Assembly: GCA_944326135.1 (NCBI GenBank)
Contig: CALVCU010000003.1
Location: forward strand, 1-64,000
Source of the DNA: an uncultured Ligilactobacillus sp.
Lineage (GTDB): Bacteria; Bacillota; Bacilli; Lactobacillales; Lactobacillaceae
DNA: 64,000 bases
Direction of reading: 5' to 3'
In this document: positions 12,434 to 22,024 of the stretch, in pieces
Position numbering within the stretch: position 1 is the first letter of the stretch
Layout of the letters: each line of letters opens with the position of its first letter
Made by a program: the position numbers and the translations under genes
The notes under the pieces: generated by a model
The model's database searches: none
What the model saw: only the letters and a program-made list of their open reading frames with translations
Told to the model about the DNA's origin: nothing

Positions 12434-12808
12434 ATGAGAAAATCATACCGCGTCAAAAAAGAAGCAGAATTCCAAAAAGTTTTTACTCAAGGGAAATCGG
12501 TAGCTAATCGCCAATTTGTAGTCTATATGCTTGAAAAACCAAATCAGGTTCATTTCAGAGTAGGGATTTCAGTAGGTAAGAAAGTTGGGAACGCGGTTGC
12601 TCGAAATTGGGTCAAGCGTAGAATTCGCCAAACTTTAACTGATTTGAAACCACAGTTAAAACAAGATTGTGATTTCTTAGTGATAGCTCGACCTACAGTA
12701 GCATGGATGTCAACACATGATGTAAAAAAACATTTAAGTCATGCGTTACGGTTAGCGAAAGTATTGCCGGTAAAAACTGAATCGAAAAGTGAGGAATTGC
12801 ATAACTAA
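12434..12808 (+). CDS. rnpA: Ribonuclease P protein component
   Basis: Protein subunit of RNase P, which helps the catalytic RNA remove 5' leaders from tRNA precursors. The basic 124-residue protein starts [17 protein letters not shown] and has the RNR signature [16 protein letters not shown] use the ATG at 12434 (TAGGAG at 12421-12426, 7-base spacing) rather than an upstream TTG at 12428. The stop overlaps the yidC start as TAATG, indicating translational coupling. Confidence 0.95.
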   Translation: MRKSYRVKKEAEFQKVFTQGKSVANRQFVVYMLEKPNQVHFRVGISVGKKVGNAVARNWVKRRIRQTLTDLKPQLKQDCDFLVIARPTVAWMSTHDVKKHLSHALRLAKVLPVKTESKSEELHN

Positions 12809-13653
12809 TGAAACGACGTAAAAAAAGAAATTTTGCGATTCTTGGAACATTATCTTTGGCCGTATTACTTGCAGGATGTACAAGTAATGCACCAATTACT
12901 TCTCATAGTACAGGTATTTGGGATCATTACATTATTTGGAATTTTGTGCGTGCCATTCAATGGCTAAGTAATGTATTCGGTCATAATTATGGCTGGGGAA
13001 TCGTGGTCTTTACAATTATTATTAGAATTATTATCTTGCCTTTGATGTTCTATCAAATGAAGAGTACCCGTAAGACACAGGAAATTCAACCAAAATTGAT
13101 GGAATTACAAAAGAAATATCCAGGCAAGGATCCAGAATCAATGCAAAAGTTAAGCGAAGAGCAACAAAAACTTTATGCTGAAGCTGGAATTAATCCAATT
13201 GCCGGATGTTTACCTATGTTAATTCAAATGCCAATTTTGATTGCTTTGTATCAAGCAATCTGGCGTTCACCAATTTTGAAGAATGGTGATTTCTTATGGA
13301 TGCACTTAGGTGATAAAGATCCATATTACATTATGCCAATCTTGGCTGCATTATTTACATTTGCAACATCTAAGTTAACAATGATGAGTCAGCCTGAAGG
13401 TACTAATAATATGATGAGTAATATGATGCTTTATTTCATGCCAATTATGACAGGATTTATTGCAATCAACTTACCATCTGCCTTAGCACTTTATTGGGTG
13501 GTAACAAATGCCTTTTCAGTAGGGCAAACATTATTGTTACAAAATCCATTTAAGATTCGTCGCGAACGTGAAGAAAAAGCAGCAGCTGAAAAAGCTCACC
13601 AAAAACGTTTAGAAAAAGCTAAGCGTAAAGCATATAAGAGCAAGAGAAAATAG
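12808..13653 (+). CDS. yidC: Membrane protein insertase YidC/OxaA (lipoprotein type)
   Basis: Inserts membrane proteins, alone or with SecYEG. The first 30 residues are a lipoprotein signal with lipobox LLAGC (Cys at about 24), as in Gram-positive YidC1/SpoIIIJ. Then follow about five membrane segments and the conserved region LPLMFYQMKSTRKTQEIQPK. The C-terminal tail is strongly basic (RKAYKSKRK). The length is 281 residues. The gene overlaps rnpA by one base and is followed by a terminator. The jag/khpB gene usually found next is absent here. Confidence 0.94.
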   Translation: MKRRKKRNFAILGTLSLAVLLAGCTSNAPITSHSTGIWDHYIIWNFVRAIQWLSNVFGHNYGWGIVVFTIIIRIIILPLMFYQMKSTRKTQEIQPKLMELQKKYPGKDPESMQKLSEEQQKLYAEAGINPIAGCLPMLIQMPILIALYQAIWRSPILKNGDFLWMHLGDKDPYYIMPILAALFTFATSKLTMMSQPEGTNNMMSNMMLYFMPIMTGFIAINLPSALALYWVVTNAFSVGQTLLLQNPFKIRREREEKAAAEKAHQKRLEKAKRKAYKSKRK

Positions 13654-13666
13654 TTGCAAAGCTTAT

Positions 13667-13703
13667 AACAGCAACATCGTAAGTGCGGTGTTGCTGTTTT
13701 TTT
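13667..13703 (+). terminator. Terminator after yidC
   Basis: AACAGCAACATCG (13667-13679) pairs with CGGTGTTGCTGTT (13686-13698) and is followed by T-rich sequence to 13703. Confidence 0.92.
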
Positions 13704-13959
13704 ATAGTAATTATAAGAAAAAAACTAAATTCAAAAAACGATAAATTAATTTAACGTCAAAGTAAAAAAATTACCTAATGTTTATTAAACAATAATTTAG
13801 ATATATTATATAAAAAATTATACTTTATTTTAATAAATTAATATTTTGAATTAATTCGTAAATCGAATATTTTTTGTTAAAAAAGCTTGATTTTACTTGC
13901 TTTTTTGCCATTAAAAGTGGTATTTTCATTATAGATTTTTTTATAAGGGAGAAAGTCTA
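13704..13959 (+). promoter_or_regulatory. AT-rich gap with probable ackA promoter
   Basis: No gene is seen. A hairpin AAAAAAGC/GCTTTTTT (13879-13886 with 13899-13906) ends in a T-run and looks terminator-like. A possible promoter is TTGCCA (13905-13910), 16 bases, then CATTAT (13927-13932). The T-run and the -35 box overlap, so the hairpin probably closes off transcription from upstream just before ackA begins. Confidence 0.4.
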
Positions 13960-15147
13960 TTGGAAAAAACATTAGTTATTAATTTAGGTAGTTCTACATT
14001 AAAATTTAAATTATATGAAATGCCTGAAGAAAAAGAAATTGCAAAAGGTTTATTGGAACGTATTGGTTTTGATGGTTCAAAGATCAAGATCAAGTATGGT
14101 AATGGCGAAACATATACTGAAGAAAAGCCATTGAATAATCATGGTGAAGCAATTCAGGAAATGTTGAAATTACTAAAGAAATTAAATATTGTCAGCGACT
14201 TTAATGAAATTACAGGTGTTGGACACCGTGTAGTTGCTGGAGGAGAATATTTTAATCAATCAGTTGTAGTTGATGATGATGTAATTCAAAAAATTGACGA
14301 ATTAGCTGATTTTGCTCCATTACACAATCCTAATAATTTAATTGGGATCAAGGAGTTTAAGAAACTGTTACCAAATGCAACTTCTGTAGCTGTGTTTGAT
14401 ACTGCTTTTCATCAAACTTTACCAGAAGAAAATTACATGTACAGTACACCATACGAATGGTATGAAGATTATGGTGTAAGACGTTATGGTTATCATGGTA
14501 CAAGTCATCAATATGTTGCTTTACAAGCTGCTAAGTATATGGGGAAACCTTTAGAAGATTTAAAATTAATTACTTGTCACTTAGGAGCCGGTTCTTCAAT
14601 GTGTGCAATTAAGGATGGAAAATCATTTGATACATCAATGGGATTCACACCATTGACAGGAATTACAATGGGAACACGTTCTGGAGATGTTGATTTTTCA
14701 TTAGTAGCTTATGTCATGAAGAAAATGGGAACAACAGATATTGATTCAATTTTAGATACATTAAATAAAAAATCAGGTCTTTTAGGCGTTTCAGGTCGTT
14801 CATTAGATATGCGTGATTTGCAAGCAGCTGAAAAAGATGGCGATCAACGTTCTCATTTAGCAATAAAATTATTCGTAAAGAATATTGTCCGTTATGTTGG
14901 TCAATATTATGCTGAAATGGGTGGTTTAGACGGTATCGTCTTTACTGCAGGAATCGGTGAAAACGAAGGTGCAATTCGCAAACGAATTATTGATCGCTTA
15001 TCATTTATGGGAATGGCAATTGATGATGAAAAGAATAATGCAAATGTAGATGGCATTATTTCTACTGAAGATTCAAAAATCAAAGTCCTTCGGATTCCAA
15101 CTGACGAAGAATTAGTTATTGCTCGTGATGTTGAACGTTTAAAATAA
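13960..15147 (+). CDS. ackA: Acetate kinase
   Basis: Converts acetyl phosphate and ADP to acetate and ATP. The 395 residues show the ASKHA-fold motifs NLGSSTLKFKL, VFDTAFHQTLP, RYGYHGTSH, CHLGAGSS, GRSLDMRDL and FTAGIGENE, in the family order. The start is TTG at 13960 with AGGGAG at 13946-13951. It lies directly upstream of phosphoketolase, whose product acetyl phosphate is its substrate. Each gene has its own promoter and a terminator lies between them. No phosphotransacetylase gene is nearby. Confidence 0.96.
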   Translation: MEKTLVINLGSSTLKFKLYEMPEEKEIAKGLLERIGFDGSKIKIKYGNGETYTEEKPLNNHGEAIQEMLKLLKKLNIVSDFNEITGVGHRVVAGGEYFNQSVVVDDDVIQKIDELADFAPLHNPNNLIGIKEFKKLLPNATSVAVFDTAFHQTLPEENYMYSTPYEWYEDYGVRRYGYHGTSHQYVALQAAKYMGKPLEDLKLITCHLGAGSSMCAIKDGKSFDTSMGFTPLTGITMGTRSGDVDFSLVAYVMKKMGTTDIDSILDTLNKKSGLLGVSGRSLDMRDLQAAEKDGDQRSHLAIKLFVKNIVRYVGQYYAEMGGLDGIVFTAGIGENEGAIRKRIIDRLSFMGMAIDDEKNNANVDGIISTEDSKIKVLRIPTDEELVIARDVERLK

Positions 15148-15170
15148 TTAAATAGTAATTTTTGATAAGT

Positions 15171-15203
15171 AAAGACTATGGTTTTATCATAGCCTTTATT
15201 TTT
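15171..15203 (+). terminator. Terminator after ackA
   Basis: AAAG-A-CTATG (15171-15180) pairs with CATAG-C-CTTT (15188-15197), with one internal mismatch, and is followed by ATTTTT. Confidence 0.75.
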
Positions 15204-15239
15204 GCTCTTTTAATTGGTTCGTACCATAAAAAATAAAGG

Positions 15240-15268
15240 TTGACCCACAAATCGAATGAAGGTATGCT
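15240..15268 (+). promoter_or_regulatory. xfp promoter
   Basis: TTGACC (15240-15245), 17-base spacer, TATGCT (15263-15268). It lies about 50 bases before the xfp start codon. No clear cre site was recognised. Confidence 0.7.
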
Positions 15269-15318
15269 TATAGCATAGTGAGATGAAAATGTTTTCAAAC
15301 TTTAGGGAGGAATTAGTA

Positions 15319-17688
15319 ATGAAACAAGATTACTCATCAACAGAATATTTAGATAAATTGGATGCATATTGGCGTGCAGCGAATTACATATCAATTGGAC
15401 AATTATATTTAAAAGATAATCCGCTTTTAAGAAGGGAATTGAAAGCAAGTGATGTAAAAGCTCGACCAATTGGTCACTGGGGAACAATTCCAGGACAAAA
15501 CTTTATTTATGCACATTTAAATCGTGCAATTACAAAGTATGATTTAAATATGTTTTATGTTGAAGGTCCTGGACATGGTGGTCAGGTAATGGTTTCAAAT
15601 TCATATTTAGATGGAAGCTATTCAGAAATTTATCCTGAAGTTAGTCAGGATGAAAGGGGAATGAAGAAATTATTTAAAAAGTTTTCATTTCCTGGAGGAG
15701 TTGCTTCACATGCTGCTCCTGAAACACCTGGATCAATTCATGAAGGTGGAGAATTAGGCTACTCTATTTCACATGCAACAGGTGCAATATTAGATAATCC
15801 AGACCTCATTGCTGCAGTAGTAGTGGGAGATGGCGAAGCTGAAACAGGACCACTTGCAACTTCATGGCAATCAAATAAGTTTATTAATCCAATTAAAGAT
15901 GGTGCTGTTTTACCAATTTTAAACTTAAATGGTTATAAAATCTCTAATCCAACAATATTATCACGTGAAAGTGATGAAAACTTGAAAAAATACTTTGAAG
16001 GAATGGATTGGAAACCATATTTTGTTGAAGGTAACGATCCTAAAAAATTGCATAAGCAAATGAGTAAGGTAATGGATGAAGCCATTGAAGATATTAAGAA
16101 AATTCAAAAGAATGCACGTGAAAATAATGATTCATCATTGCCACAATGGCCAATGATTATTTTACGGACGCCAAAGGGTTGGACAGGTCCTAAAGAATGG
16201 GATGGAAAGCCAATTGAAGGTTCATTCAGAGCACACCAGGTTCCATTACCAGTTGATGCTGATCATATGGAACATGCAGATGCATTAACACAATGGCTTA
16301 AAAGCTATAAACCAGAAGAATTATTTGATGAAAATGGTAAATTAAGAGCTGAAATTGCTGAAATTGTGCCTAAGGGAAATCAACGAATGGCAGTAAATGA
16401 GAATACAAATCCAGGTAAATTAATTCATGATTTGATTTTACCTGATTTTAGAAACTATGCAGTTGATACAAGTAAACGTGGCGGCATAATGGCTCAAGAT
16501 AACCGCATTTTAGGGACATATTTAAAAGATGTTATTGAAATGAATGAAAAAAATCATAATTTTAGAATGTTTGGACCAGATGAAGTTATGTCTGATCGTT
16601 TTGCTCCTATTTTTGAAGCCACTGAGCGACAATGGATAGAACCAATTAATAAACCATATGATGAGTTTGTAGCTCCATCTGGTCGGGTAATTGATTCTCA
16701 GTTATCTGAACATCAAGCAGAAGGATTTTTAGAAGGTTATGTTTTAACTGGACGTCATGGATTTTTCCAAAGTTATGAAGCTTTCTTGCGTGTAGTTGAT
16801 TCAATGCTTACACAACACTTTAAGTGGATTAGAAAGGCTAAAGAACAACCATGGAGAACATCAATACCATCTTTAAATATTATGGCAACTTCGACTGTAT
16901 TCCAACAAGATCATAATGGATATACGCATCAAGATCCTGGTATTTTAGGACTATTAGCAGATAAAAAGCCAGAATACATTCGAGAATATTTACCTGCAGA
17001 TGCTAACTGTTTATTAGCTGTTTTTGATAAGATATTGAATGATCGTGACAAGATTAATTATGTAGTTTCATCTAAGCACCCACGGCAACAATTCTACTCT
17101 CCAGCAGAGGCTAAGGAATTAGTTGATAAAGGATTGAAGATAATTGATTGGGCTTCAACAGATAATGATGGTGAACCAGATATTGTTTTTGCTGCAGCTG
17201 GAACAGAACCAAACTTAGAAAGTTTAGCAGCAATTTCAATTTTACATGAAAAGTTACCTGAATTGAAAATCCGTTTTATTAATGTAATTGATTTATTAAA
17301 ACTTGAAAGTCCATCACGAAATTCACGTGGACTTTCAGATGAAGAATTTGATATGTACTTTACAAAAGACAAACCTATAATCTTTGCATTCCATGGATTT
17401 GAAGGTTTGTTGCGCGATATTTTCTTTGATCGTCATAATCATAATGTAGATTTTCATGGATATCGTGAAAATGGTGATATTACAACGCCATTTGATATGC
17501 GCGTTGTAAATCAATTAGATCGTTTTGATTTGGTCAAGGCAGCAGTGTCAAGTTTAGACAATCCTGCTCAATATGGTTCGATTGTAGCTGAAATGGATAC
17601 TGAAATTGCTAAACATAATCAATATATCCGTGATACAGGACGAGATCTTCCAGAAGTGAATGAATGGCAATGGAAACCAATTAAATAA
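15319..17688 (+). CDS. xfp: Xylulose-5-phosphate/fructose-6-phosphate phosphoketolase
   Basis: Thiamine-diphosphate enzyme splitting xylulose 5-phosphate (and possibly fructose 6-phosphate) with phosphate into acetyl phosphate plus glyceraldehyde 3-phosphate (or erythrose 4-phosphate). It is the key step of heterolactic fermentation. Signatures are [39 protein letters not shown] (cofactor binding), [17 protein letters not shown] and [14 protein letters not shown] start at the ATG at 15319 with AGGGAGG at 15304-15310, giving 789 residues, normal for the family. A longer frame from 15283 is upstream of the ribosome site. Which sugar phosphate is preferred cannot be told from sequence. Confidence 0.96.
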   Translation: MKQDYSSTEYLDKLDAYWRAANYISIGQLYLKDNPLLRRELKASDVKARPIGHWGTIPGQNFIYAHLNRAITKYDLNMFYVEGPGHGGQVMVSNSYLDGSYSEIYPEVSQDERGMKKLFKKFSFPGGVASHAAPETPGSIHEGGELGYSISHATGAILDNPDLIAAVVVGDGEAETGPLATSWQSNKFINPIKDGAVLPILNLNGYKISNPTILSRESDENLKKYFEGMDWKPYFVEGNDPKKLHKQMSKVMDEAIEDIKKIQKNARENNDSSLPQWPMIILRTPKGWTGPKEWDGKPIEGSFRAHQVPLPVDADHMEHADALTQWLKSYKPEELFDENGKLRAEIAEIVPKGNQRMAVNENTNPGKLIHDLILPDFRNYAVDTSKRGGIMAQDNRILGTYLKDVIEMNEKNHNFRMFGPDEVMSDRFAPIFEATERQWIEPINKPYDEFVAPSGRVIDSQLSEHQAEGFLEGYVLTGRHGFFQSYEAFLRVVDSMLTQHFKWIRKAKEQPWRTSIPSLNIMATSTVFQQDHNGYTHQDPGILGLLADKKPEYIREYLPADANCLLAVFDKILNDRDKINYVVSSKHPRQQFYSPAEAKELVDKGLKIIDWASTDNDGEPDIVFAAAGTEPNLESLAAISILHEKLPELKIRFINVIDLLKLESPSRNSRGLSDEEFDMYFTKDKPIIFAFHGFEGLLRDIFFDRHNHNVDFHGYRENGDITTPFDMRVVNQLDRFDLVKAAVSSLDNPAQYGSIVAEMDTEIAKHNQYIRDTGRDLPEVNEWQWKPIK

Positions 17689-18114
17689 TAAATTATTAAT
17701 TCGGGAAGTAAAAGTGTTGATTCAGGAAATTTTAGATTAAACATTTTGAGATAATGTTAAAATCTAAGTGAACATAGAGAGGTTAATCCCTATGCGAATA
17801 AATGCTTTGTTATAAAATTATAATGATTTTTAATTTCATTTACTCAGTAACTTATATTGTACAAATTATTAAGCTAATAGATGCATGCTTGTTATGTATT
17901 ATTACTTTCTTTAAATAAATCGATGATCAAATCATCATAAAAAATAGTATCCTCTCCCAACCGATACTTAAAAATTAAAAATCTGCTGCATTATAATTTT
18001 ATAATTTAGTTTTCGTTATTCAAAAGTAATTTGTGCGCTGTTCTTGACCCCTTAATAATGAACATAGCGTAAACGAAAACTCTCCCAGGTGAGACAATTA
18101 GTCTCACTTTTTTT
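17689..18114 (+). ncRNA. Structured non-coding segment after xfp ending in a terminator
   Basis: About 500 bases without a gene. The sequence holds several inverted repeats: 17731-17745 with 17753-17767, 17773-17777 with 17790-17794, 17946-17951 with 17963-17968 (AGTATC/GATACT), and a long-range AGTTTTCGTT/AACGAAAACT (18008-18017 with 18072-18081). The long-range repeat encloses CGCTGTTC (18036-18043) paired with GAAC-AT-AGCG (18060-18069). A strong terminator closes it at 18089-18114. It may be a long xfp 3' region or an independent RNA. No convincing promoter of its own was found, and it does not match the tmRNA, RNase P or SRP RNA signatures I know. Confidence 0.4.
18089..18114 (+). terminator. 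Terminator ending the post-xfp transcript
   Basis: GTGAGAC (18089-18095), 5-base loop, GTCTCAC (18101-18107), then seven T residues. It works only for plus-strand transcription, although the nearest upstream gene ends 400 bases earlier. Confidence 0.9.
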
Positions 18115-18130
18115 ATTGCTTAAATTATCA

Positions 18131-18146
18131 TGTTTCACATGAAACA
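18131..18146 (-). other. parS: parS-like ParB binding site
   Basis: TGTTTCATGTGAAACA on the minus strand, 1 base away from TGTTTCACGTGAAACA, the canonical parS. It is intergenic. One of five such sites in this window matching TGTTNCAYGTGAAACA. Confidence 0.7.
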
Positions 18147-18188
18147 CAATTAAAAGTTAATTGAGAATAAGTAGAATATTATTAAGGC

Positions 18189-18572
18189 CTACTTTGATGA
18201 TACAAAATTATACATTTCAAGATACATTTTATGCATTTTTTGTAAGATCTTTTTGCCAGTTTCTGTAAGTTTTTCATGACCAGCGAAATTGAGAGGATCG
18301 CGATAGATTAATTCAGTTTGATTTCCTTTTTGAATTAAAAGCAATTTGATTGGTAATTCAAAAGTAATATCATCATTTTCTTGCATTAATAGCGTTCCAA
18401 TTTTAGGATTTCCGAAAATGATTAAACGTGTTTTAGGAATGTTTAGGCCAACATTAGTGGCTTCTTGGCACTGGTCAATATTATCAAAAATCTTGAATCC
18501 TTTTTTTTGAATAAAAGTAACAACTAAATTTACAACTGTTGAAAATTCTTTATTAATAATTTGATGATTCAT
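18189..18572 (-). CDS. DUF302 family protein
   Basis: A 127-residue protein with the DUF302 core: FDNIDQCQEATNVGL (about 29-43), TRLIIFGNPKIGTLLMQ (48-64), and IDLPLK-like FELPIKLLLIQKG followed by an YNDP-like YRDPLNFAG. The family is widespread but has no settled biochemical role. The ATG at 18572 has AAAGAGGT upstream. It stands alone, facing the structured region after xfp. Function not assigned. Confidence 0.8.
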   Translation of the reverse strand: MNHQIINKEFSTVVNLVVTFIQKKGFKIFDNIDQCQEATNVGLNIPKTRLIIFGNPKIGTLLMQENDDITFELPIKLLLIQKGNQTELIYRDPLNFAGHEKLTETGKKILQKMHKMYLEMYNFVSSK

Positions 18573-18695
18573 ATTAAGACCTCTTTTTATTAATTTCTAT
18601 TAATAACCATATTATATAGCAGGTAACTTGAAAGTGTTTTATTTTGATTATTTTTATATTAAAATGTTTGGTATGAAGAAAAGTGAGGAGCGAAT

Positions 18696-19475
18696 ATGAG
18701 TAATAAAAAGACGAATAATAATCTAAGAAAGGTTTGGCTTACATTATTATTTTGGTTAGTTGGAATTTTTGGTTTGCACTTAATTGCACGAATTTTTCAA
18801 TTTAAAATTACAGTACTCGATATGCTAATTAGTAATTTAATTGTAATTGGATTAATTTTGCTAATTAATTGGTTTTATACAAAAGAAAAAATCTATTTTG
18901 AATGGTTTGGTTTTAAAAGAATTGGTTGGCTTTGGCTATTCATGTTTTTATATATAGTAGGAATAAATGCATTATTTAAAACAGTTCCTTCAGAGACATC
19001 ATTAAGAATCTCATTAGATCCTGTTTTTTGGTTATGCTATATTTTATCAGCCTCTTCTATTTCTGTAGTAACATTTTTTGGAGTACTTTTACCAAGTATG
19101 ATGCATCATTTTAAAACTGATCATGCAATTGCTAAAAGTGTATTATTGAGTGCTATTTTATATAGTTTATTTCAGGTTTACTTATTGAATAACTTATATG
19201 GCGGTTTTATCGAAAATGTTTATCAATTAGTGGCATTTTTTACACTAGGATTGATATGTGCTTTACTTTATCTAAGATGTGTCAATATTATGGTTCCAAT
19301 CTTTTTTAGCTTTATTGAAACTTTTTTTGCTGTGATTTTAACGCATGTTACACCAATCTGGGGGAATGGAATTATTAATATTCTTTTCTTTATTATTTTG
19401 GCGGCTGTCATATTTAAAGTGATTTTAAACACGAAAACCGTTGAACAAATAAAAAATGATTTTAAAGTAAAATAA
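18696..19475 (+). CDS. CPBP-family membrane protein, apparently without active site
   Basis: A 259-residue protein with about eight membrane segments. It aligns along its length with the intact CPBP protease homologue at 19762-20541. For example, FTLGLICALLYLRCVNIMVP here matches FSLGIILAFMYLKTANLTTP there. The metal-binding motifs are lost: the EExxxR position reads ISVVTFFG, FxxxH reads YSLFQ, and the third His is Ser. It is therefore probably an inactive paralogue (pseudo-protease), perhaps a bacteriocin-immunity or regulatory membrane protein. GAGGAG precedes the ATG at 18696. It is convergent with its paralogue operon across a shared terminator. Confidence 0.75.
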   Translation: MSNKKTNNNLRKVWLTLLFWLVGIFGLHLIARIFQFKITVLDMLISNLIVIGLILLINWFYTKEKIYFEWFGFKRIGWLWLFMFLYIVGINALFKTVPSETSLRISLDPVFWLCYILSASSISVVTFFGVLLPSMMHHFKTDHAIAKSVLLSAILYSLFQVYLLNNLYGGFIENVYQLVAFFTLGLICALLYLRCVNIMVPIFFSFIETFFAVILTHVTPIWGNGIINILFFIILAAVIFKVILNTKTVEQIKNDFKVK

Positions 19476-19506
19476 AAATAGCCATGAGAATTCATGGCTA
19501 TTTTTT
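19474..19506. terminator. Bidirectional terminator between convergent genes
   Basis: AAAAATAGCCATGA (19474-19487) pairs with TCATGGCTATTTTT (19492-19505). It serves both the plus-strand pseudo-CPBP gene and the minus-strand gene ending at 19505. Confidence 0.92.
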
Positions 19507-19771
19507 ATTTAAATGCAATATATACTTGGTGACTACGTGGAAATTCAATATTCATACGCTCTTTTAATACTTGCAAACATTTTTGTTGAGTTAACTTTTG
19601 TGCTTGATAATGTTTAAATCCATTTTCATTTAAATTAAAATTACTACCATTTTGAGTGATTTCAATTTTACGATCACGTTTCCAAGTTGTGATAATTACA
19701 TGTAATCTTTTACCGGTACGCATTCTTTTTTGAATCATTACGGCAGCATTATTACGAGAAATTAATTGCAT
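19505..19771 (-). CDS. Small basic protein of unknown function
   Basis: An 88-residue basic protein starting MQLISRNNAAVMIQKRMRTG and rich in Lys, Arg and Gln. No membrane segment or signal peptide is seen and I do not recognise a family. Its ATG at 19771 lies inside the last codons of the upstream CPBP gene (10-base overlap), with GGAG about 9 bases before it. The two are therefore one translationally coupled unit. The segment HVIITTWKRDRKIEITQNGSN may form a beta-rich core, but no function can be proposed. Confidence 0.65.
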   Translation of the reverse strand: MQLISRNNAAVMIQKRMRTGKRLHVIITTWKRDRKIEITQNGSNFNLNENGFKHYQAQKLTQQKCLQVLKERMNIEFPRSHQVYIAFK

Positions 19772-20541
19772 TTTAATTCATCTCCAAAATTATTTTCTAT
19801 TTTTCTTCTAGATTTTGGTCTTAATTCAACAATAAAAGTAATTAACGAAATTGTTAATAGTAATCCAGCAGTTTCCCAACCAGCTTGACTCTTTACCGAA
19901 TTAGAGATACTAATCGAAGTAAAATCAATTAATGCATGAAATAAGATTGGTGTGGTTAAATTAGCAGTTTTTAGATACATAAAGGCTAAAATGATACCAA
20001 GAGAAAAAGCAATAACAACCTGAATGATTGTGTTTTTAAGTGGTTGAGAGAATGCATTTAATGAATGGGTTATTCCAAATAAAAAACTACTTAATAAAAT
20101 CCCCATTATGATTGCGTGTTTACCACGCCAATTATTAATGAAACTACTCATGATAATTCCTCTAAAAGAGACTTCTTCAGCAATTCCAATTAAAAGTGCA
20201 AGCAAAGCATATGCTAAGACATGATGCATTTGTTGATGTAAAACTATAATTCCAAATATATAGTAAATGAAAAATACATCAAATAAAAATGAATGGGAAA
20301 AAATATTCCATTGTTTAAAAATCAATGTTTCTTTGGTATATAAATGATTAATTAGTAATGCAAAAATAATGATACCAATTTCACATATATATTGAATAAA
20401 AATAAAATCACTAAAAGTATGTAAATGAAATAACTTTTGAGCAATCATTAAAGCAATATTTAAAGCAATAAAACTAATAATCCAAAAAATCCAAGTTAAC
20501 CAAGGCTTTTTTGGGTGTTTATCAGAAAATGAAAAATTCAT
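19762..20541 (-). CDS. CPBP intramembrane metalloprotease (Abi family)
   Basis: A 259-residue polytopic membrane protein of the CPBP family (CAAX protease and bacteriocin-processing). Family members act as prenyl-protein proteases in eukaryotes and as bacteriocin self-immunity or membrane proteases in lactic acid bacteria. The motifs are intact: EEVSFRG (motif 1), LFGITH (motif 2), and HALIDF (motif 3) near the C-terminus. The ATG at 20541 has TAGGAGG upstream. It forms an operon with the small basic protein 19505-19771, and its degenerate paralogue lies on the opposite strand. Confidence 0.85.
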   Translation of the reverse strand: MNFSFSDKHPKKPWLTWIFWIISFIALNIALMIAQKLFHLHTFSDFIFIQYICEIGIIIFALLINHLYTKETLIFKQWNIFSHSFLFDVFFIYYIFGIIVLHQQMHHVLAYALLALLIGIAEEVSFRGIIMSSFINNWRGKHAIIMGILLSSFLFGITHSLNAFSQPLKNTIIQVVIAFSLGIILAFMYLKTANLTTPILFHALIDFTSISISNSVKSQAGWETAGLLLTISLITFIVELRPKSRRKIENNFGDELKCN

Positions 20542-20754
20542 TGTTACTTTCCTCCTAATAGGTTAAATATATCAAAAAAATAAGAGCCTGAAAATAAATA
20601 GGTAGTGCAATAAAAATATAAAACGAATGTTAAAGATTGGAATATTCTTTTCATGAATGGTTGATAAATGTTAAAATTAAAGTAAGTATTTATTCGCACG
20701 AATCAAAGTAATATAAGGAATAGAATTTCATGACGATTAAAAAGAGGTATCCGT

Positions 20755-21960
20755 ATGAAGAAATCACCAATTTTTGATGCACATTCTAATACATTGAAAA
20801 AGATCATGAATCATCAAAAGGATGCATCAAAAGATAACAAACAAGCTGAGCAATTAACAGTTGCTTCACAACGGGCATCTTTTGAAAAACAGTTAGAGAA
20901 TGCTCGAACTAATTTAAGACAAGCAACTACTAAAATCAATGACCTTCAAAATGAGGTCGAACTGAGCCGTAAGCATGTCGAAGATAATGCACAAGAAATA
21001 GAAGTAGCTAAAGAAGAACTAACTAAAGCACAAGAACAAAAGATTCAAGTACAACATGACTTGCAAAGTGCAACTATTGAAAATATTAATCAATTAAGTG
21101 AAAAAATTTCTAATAAACAAAATGATATTGCTCAAGGTAATCAAAGTATCATCAATCTTGAAAAAACTAAGGATCAGCCTAAAAAGTTAAGTTCACAAGA
21201 ACAAATGATGATGGAACGTTTAATAGAACAAAAAGAACAGTTGCAACAGCAACAAGTTAAAGCTCAAAAATCTGTAAATGGTGCTAATCAAGTGGTTGCT
21301 ACTGAAAAAAAGGCAGTAGAACAAGCTAAAATTGAAATTAGTAATGTAGCCGATAACGATATTAAGGATGCACATTTAGCATTACAAAATAAGCAGATTG
21401 ATCTTAATACAGCACGTTATAATTTACGAGGTGCAAAACGAGAATTAGCAAATGTAGAGGAAAGTCTTGAAGAGGTTGAAAATAAGACTAACTTGTTGCA
21501 AGGAGACACACATAAAGTTCTACGAGCAACTAAGGAAAAATTGGTTAAGGATAAAGAATTACTTGAAAATTATCAAAATCAATTATCAAGACTACAAAAT
21601 GCTAATAATAATATGCAAGCTGTTCGCGTAGAGCTTCATAAAGCAGAAGAAAAATTAAAGCAATTACAGAAACAACGTGAAGATATTCAACAAAAATTAG
21701 CTGAAGGTATTAATCAATTAACAAGTGCTAAGCGTAAAGAATTAGATGAACAACAACGTATTGAAACATTACAAGCTGAAATTAAAATGTTGCCATCGAA
21801 GGAAAAGGTAAATAATACTCCAGAACTTGTGAAAGATGCTGCTCAAGTACATTCAACATTGAATAATAAACGAATGCCTATTTTAAAAGTAGCAGCACTT
21901 ACTGTTTCAGAAATTCTAACGCATTTAGATTTTGGATCAAATAAAAACAAAAAGCGTTAA
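20755..21960 (+). CDS. Long coiled-coil protein, function unknown
   Basis: A 401-residue, highly charged protein rich in Gln, Glu, Lys, Ala and Leu. Heptad-like coiled coil is predicted by eye from about residue 35 to 345 (for example QLENARTNLRQATTKINDL). There is no signal peptide or membrane segment. A short non-coiled N-terminus (KKSPIFDAHSNTLKKIM) and a C-terminal piece (PILKVAALTVSEILTHLDF) could be attachment ends. AGAGGT precedes the ATG at 20755. It is monocistronic and shares a promoter-like block with rpmH. It could be a cytoskeletal, DNA-scaffolding or cell-division factor, but nothing in the sequence decides this. Confidence 0.8.
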   Translation: MKKSPIFDAHSNTLKKIMNHQKDASKDNKQAEQLTVASQRASFEKQLENARTNLRQATTKINDLQNEVELSRKHVEDNAQEIEVAKEELTKAQEQKIQVQHDLQSATIENINQLSEKISNKQNDIAQGNQSIINLEKTKDQPKKLSSQEQMMMERLIEQKEQLQQQQVKAQKSVNGANQVVATEKKAVEQAKIEISNVADNDIKDAHLALQNKQIDLNTARYNLRGAKRELANVEESLEEVENKTNLLQGDTHKVLRATKEKLVKDKELLENYQNQLSRLQNANNNMQAVRVELHKAEEKLKQLQKQREDIQQKLAEGINQLTSAKRKELDEQQRIETLQAEIKMLPSKEKVNNTPELVKDAAQVHSTLNNKRMPILKVAALTVSEILTHLDFGSNKNKKR

Positions 21961-22024
21961 TTTTATTAACAATAAAAGTTAGTTGCTTTTGCTTAAAATA
22001 GTCATGAAAAATTCACATTTAGTC

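Noticed and set aside
17689-18114. tmRNA, RNase P RNA or SRP RNA in the post-xfp tract
   Set aside because: None of their conserved core sequences is present.
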